Shown one piece after another: positions 61,363 through 64,000 of a stretch of DNA of 64,000 bases (within the stretch, counting starts at the first letter, position 1; each line of letters starts with the position of its first letter). Position numbers and translations under genes: made by a program. The DNA lies in the NCBI RefSeq assembly GCF_030345795.1, contig NZ_JAUALB010000001.1:1483001-1547000 (forward strand), given 5' to 3'. Below the pieces are notes generated by a model. It was not told where the DNA came from. It did not search any database and was given only the letters and a program-made list of their open reading frames with translations. This DNA is from Micromonospora sp. WMMA1363 (lineage in GTDB: Bacteria; Actinomycetota; Actinomycetes; Mycobacteriales; Micromonosporaceae).

Positions 61363-61376
61363 TAGAACGTGTTCTA
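61363..61376. promoter_or_regulatory. perfect KstR-like palindrome
   Basis: TAGAACGTGTTCTA is palindromic apart from the central pair and matches TnnAACnnGTTnnA fully. It lies between the divergent thiolase and fadE genes. Confidence 0.8.
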
Positions 61377-61400
61377 AATCTAGCCGGACGGGGGCGCACC

Positions 61401-62606
61401 GTGCACCTCACCTACTCGGCCGAGCAGCAACGGCTCCGCACTCGACTACGCACCTACTTCGCCGAGGTGATGAGTCCAGAGTTACGGGAGGCGCTCACCA
61501 CAACCGGCGGCGAGTACGGTGACGGCACGGCCTACCGCGAGGTCGTCCGCCGGCTGGGCCAGGACGGCTGGCTCACCCTCGGCTGGCCCCGGGAGTACGG
61601 CGGTGGCGCACGATCCATGCTGGACCAGCTCGTCTTCACCGACGAGGCGGCGATCGCCGGCGTGCCGGTGCCGTTCCTGACCATCAACACCATCGGGCCG
61701 ACGCTGATGCGCTTCGGCACCGAGCAGCAGCGTACGGACTACCTGCCCCGGATCGCGGCCGGCGACCTGCACTTCTCGATCGGCTACTCCGAGGCGGAGG
61801 CCGGCACCGACCTCGCCTCGCTGCGCACCACGGCGGTTCGCGACGGTGACACCTACGTCGTCAACGGCCAGAAGATGTGGACCAGCCTGATCCAGTACGC
61901 CGACTACGTCTGGCTCGCCTGCCGCACCGCGCCGGAGGCACCCCGGCACGAGGGACTCTCGATTCTCATCGTGCCGACCGACGCGAGCGGCTTCTCCTGG
62001 ACCCCGGTGCGGACCGTCGCCGGGCCGACCACCAGCGCCACCTACTACACCGACGTCCGGGTGCCGCGCTCCGCGCTGGTCGGCGAGGAGAACCGGGGCT
62101 GGCCCCTGATCACCAACCAGCTCAACCACGAGCGGGTCGCCCTCACCTCGGCGGCACCGATCCGACACGCGCTGCGTGAGGTGCGTGACTGGGCCCTCGC
62201 CACCACCCTGCCCGACGGGCGACGCATCATCGACCAGGAGTGGGTCCAGCTTCACCTCGCTCGGGTACACGCCAAGGCCGAGTTCCTCAAGGTCTACAAC
62301 TGGCGTCTCGCCGCCGAGTCGACCGGCGGCCCCGACCCGGCCGACGCATCGGCCACCAAGGTGTACGGCACCGAGTTCGCCATCGAGGCGTACCGACTGC
62401 TCATGGAGGTGCTCGGCGCGAACGCGCCGGTACGGCAGGGCTCGCCCGGTGCCCTGCTGCGCGGACGCGTGGAACGGCTGCACCGCTCCGCCCTGATCCT
62501 CACCTTCGGCGGCGGCACCAACGAGGTCCAGCGGGACATCATCGCCAGCGCCGGACTGGGCCTGCCTGCGGCCCGCCGGCACAGCCGACGGCAGGAGCGG
62601 TCATGA
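61401..62606 (+). CDS. acyl-CoA dehydrogenase, alpha-type subunit (FadE)
   Basis: The 401-residue ACAD has the flavin/substrate motifs GYSEAEAGTDLASLRTTA and VNGQKMWTS, and the C-terminal FGGGTNEVQRDIIA. Steroid-type ACADs are often alpha2-beta2 heterotetramers from adjacent genes, as here. GTG 61401 is used, 25 bases after the KstR-like site. It may act on the C/D-ring acyl-CoA (FadE30 to FadE33 functions). Its end overlaps the next fadE start (ATGA). Confidence 0.87.
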   Translation: MHLTYSAEQQRLRTRLRTYFAEVMSPELREALTTTGGEYGDGTAYREVVRRLGQDGWLTLGWPREYGGGARSMLDQLVFTDEAAIAGVPVPFLTINTIGPTLMRFGTEQQRTDYLPRIAAGDLHFSIGYSEAEAGTDLASLRTTAVRDGDTYVVNGQKMWTSLIQYADYVWLACRTAPEAPRHEGLSILIVPTDASGFSWTPVRTVAGPTTSATYYTDVRVPRSALVGEENRGWPLITNQLNHERVALTSAAPIRHALREVRDWALATTLPDGRRIIDQEWVQLHLARVHAKAEFLKVYNWRLAAESTGGPDPADASATKVYGTEFAIEAYRLLMEVLGANAPVRQGSPGALLRGRVERLHRSALILTFGGGTNEVQRDIIASAGLGLPAARRHSRRQERS

Positions 62607-63706
62607 GATTCACCCCGAGCGAAGGCCACCGCGAACTCGCCGCGCTGACCAGGCAGATCCTCACCGACCGGGTCACCGCCGACCGACGTCGTGAGATCGA
62701 GGCCAAGGGAGTCTGCCTCGACCGGCCGCTGTGGCGGGAGTTGGCCGACGCGGGAGTACTCGCCGCCGCGCTGCCCCGCCAGGTGGGCGGCGACGGGCTC
62801 GGCCTGCTGGAGCAGTGCGGGATCCTGGTCGAGGTGGGCCGGACGGTCGCGCCCGTGCCGTACCTGTCCGGCATCGTCACCGCGGCGGCCGGACTGGCCG
62901 CCTTCGGCGACGACACGCAGATCACCCGCTGGGTCACCCCGGCCCTGGCCGGTACGGCGGTCCTGACCGCCGCTCTCGCCGAGGACGACGGCGTACGCGC
63001 CGAACGTGCCACCGGCCGTTGGGTGCTGACCGGTGCGAAGACCACCGTGCCCGCCGCTCCGGACGCCGATCTGTTGCTCGTGCCGGCCACGGTCGACGGC
63101 ACGACCGCAGTGTTCATGGTCTGCCCCGACGACCCGGGGGTGACCGTGCAGCCGCAGCAGGTGGCCGGCGGCGAGGGTGCCGGGTGGCTCGACCTGGCCG
63201 GGGTGGCCCTTCCCGACGACCGGCTGCTCGGCGGCGTCGCGGACGGCAGGGCGGTCGCGTCGTGGCTCGCGACCCGGGCCACCATCGGCTCGTGCGCCAT
63301 CCAGCTCGGGGTGACCGAACGGGCCCTGGAGCTGACCGCCGAGTACGCCCGCACGCGGGTCCAGTTCGGCCGGCCGATCGGCACCTTCCAGGCCGTGGCG
63401 CAGCGCCTCGCCGACGCGTACATCGACGTCGAGGCGATCCGGCTCACCCTGTGGCAGGCGGCCTGGCGCCTCGCCGAGGGGCTGCCGTGCCCGACTGAGG
63501 TGGCGACGGCCAAGTTCTGGGCCGCCGACGCTGGACACCGGGTCGCGCACACCGCCGTTCACATCCACGGTGGGGTCGGCATCGACCTCGACCACCACCT
63601 GCACCGTTACTTCCTCGCCGCCAAACACCACGAGTTCCGTCTGGGTGGCGCCACCGCCCAGCTACGGGCGATCGGGGCCGCCCTCTCCTCAGCGGACCTG
63701 GATTGA
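62603..63706 (+). CDS. acyl-CoA dehydrogenase, beta-type subunit (FadE)
   Basis: The 367-residue ACAD-like protein has the fold (LWRELADAGVLAAALPRQVGGDGLGLLE, ATIGSCAIQLGVTERALELTAEYARTRVQFGRPIGTFQAVAQRLAD, HIHGGVGIDLDHHLHRYF) but weak flavin motifs, in line with the non-catalytic beta subunits of heteromeric steroid ACADs. ATG 62603 overlaps the upstream stop. It is the last gene in the window. Confidence 0.85.
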   Translation: MRFTPSEGHRELAALTRQILTDRVTADRRREIEAKGVCLDRPLWRELADAGVLAAALPRQVGGDGLGLLEQCGILVEVGRTVAPVPYLSGIVTAAAGLAAFGDDTQITRWVTPALAGTAVLTAALAEDDGVRAERATGRWVLTGAKTTVPAAPDADLLLVPATVDGTTAVFMVCPDDPGVTVQPQQVAGGEGAGWLDLAGVALPDDRLLGGVADGRAVASWLATRATIGSCAIQLGVTERALELTAEYARTRVQFGRPIGTFQAVAQRLADAYIDVEAIRLTLWQAAWRLAEGLPCPTEVATAKFWAADAGHRVAHTAVHIHGGVGIDLDHHLHRYFLAAKHHEFRLGGATAQLRAIGAALSSADLD

Positions 63707-64000
63707 GTACCGCGTCCGCCGGTGGGTCACCTCGGGCACTTGACAGAACCTCCTGACCGCCCTGCGACCGCTGCCGCGCGCACGGTCGGCAGCCGAACTC
63801 GTCGTTGCCAGCCACTCTCCCGCGGCGGCTCGCCCGCCTGCCGTCCGGCGACAGCGGCGGCCGTGCAGGGACGACAAGGTCGCCGCTTCCAATGTCGCGG
63901 AGCAAGATTGACACTGGTACGGGCGAACGGCGCATCGCCGTCAACAACGAACCCGCGGTGACTGCCTGTCAGACGAACGCTCGGCTCAGGCCAGGAAGCT
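63707..64000. other. downstream region, no gene seen
   Basis: No supported coding region, repeat or RNA was found after the last fadE gene. A downstream gene could begin beyond the edge. Confidence 0.5.

Overview
The window is high-GC DNA with densely packed genes, many GTG starts, GTGA/ATGA stop-start overlaps and leaderless-looking promoters. The F420-type oxidoreductases, KstR-like steroid regulon, DHA2 and MmpL transporters and LuxR/TetR/GntR regulators point to a filamentous actinomycete. A Micromonosporaceae-like genome is my best guess, from gene style only. No rRNA, tRNA, CRISPR array or prophage was seen.

Layout. 1-6.3 kb: the end of an upstream gene, a frameshifted epimerase, a haloalkane dehalogenase, two SDR oxidoreductases, a TetR gene sharing a palindromic operator with the first SDR, and a frameshifted AraC gene. 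6.6-8.4 kb: a NarL-type two-component system. 8.5-17.7 kb: a phosphonate island with a 2-aminoethylphosphonate-type ABC importer, a PhnX-like HAD hydrolase, a FAD amine oxidase, a GntR regulator, a phosphodiesterase broken by an amber codon, and a PhnZ-like HD oxygenase. 17.8-22.1 kb: an SRPBCC protein, a repeat-rich membrane protein, a carotenoid oxygenase with a DHA2 exporter, and a TetR gene, linked by four copies of one operator. 22.1-27.3 kb: a CMD-family gene and a ThDP enzyme cut by an intact IS3-type element, followed by a frameshifted IS110 element. 27.4-35.3 kb: a small membrane protein, MmpL, PhoD, an alpha/beta hydrolase, and an SDR/TetR divergent pair.

35.4-39.8 kb holds a tightly coupled minus-strand operon: a GlxA/AraC regulator, a ThDP decarboxylase-like enzyme, an SRPBCC protein, and a KAS III-like enzyme whose active-site His is replaced by Asn. 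I cannot match this combination to a described pathway, and it is the best candidate for an undescribed small-molecule system. 40.4-49.8 kb: a secreted beta-helix protein with Lys/Ala/Glu-rich repeats, oxalate decarboxylase, a LuxR regulator without an ATPase domain, an orphan response regulator divergent from a sensor-less kinase, and a manganese catalase overlapping a putative manganese transporter.

49.9-63.7 kb is a steroid C/D-ring (HIP) degradation cluster. It has a KstR2-like regulator, an EchA20-IpdA-IpdB-IpdC operon divergent from an SDR, a FadA6-like thiolase, a paired FadE acyl-CoA dehydrogenase, an ALDH, an ADH and F420-type oxidoreductases. Three KstR-like 14-mers and two KstR2-like 18-mers sit at its promoters. 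At least five genes in the first 27 kb are broken (three frameshifts, one nonsense codon, one insertion), so either decay or base-calling errors are concentrated there.
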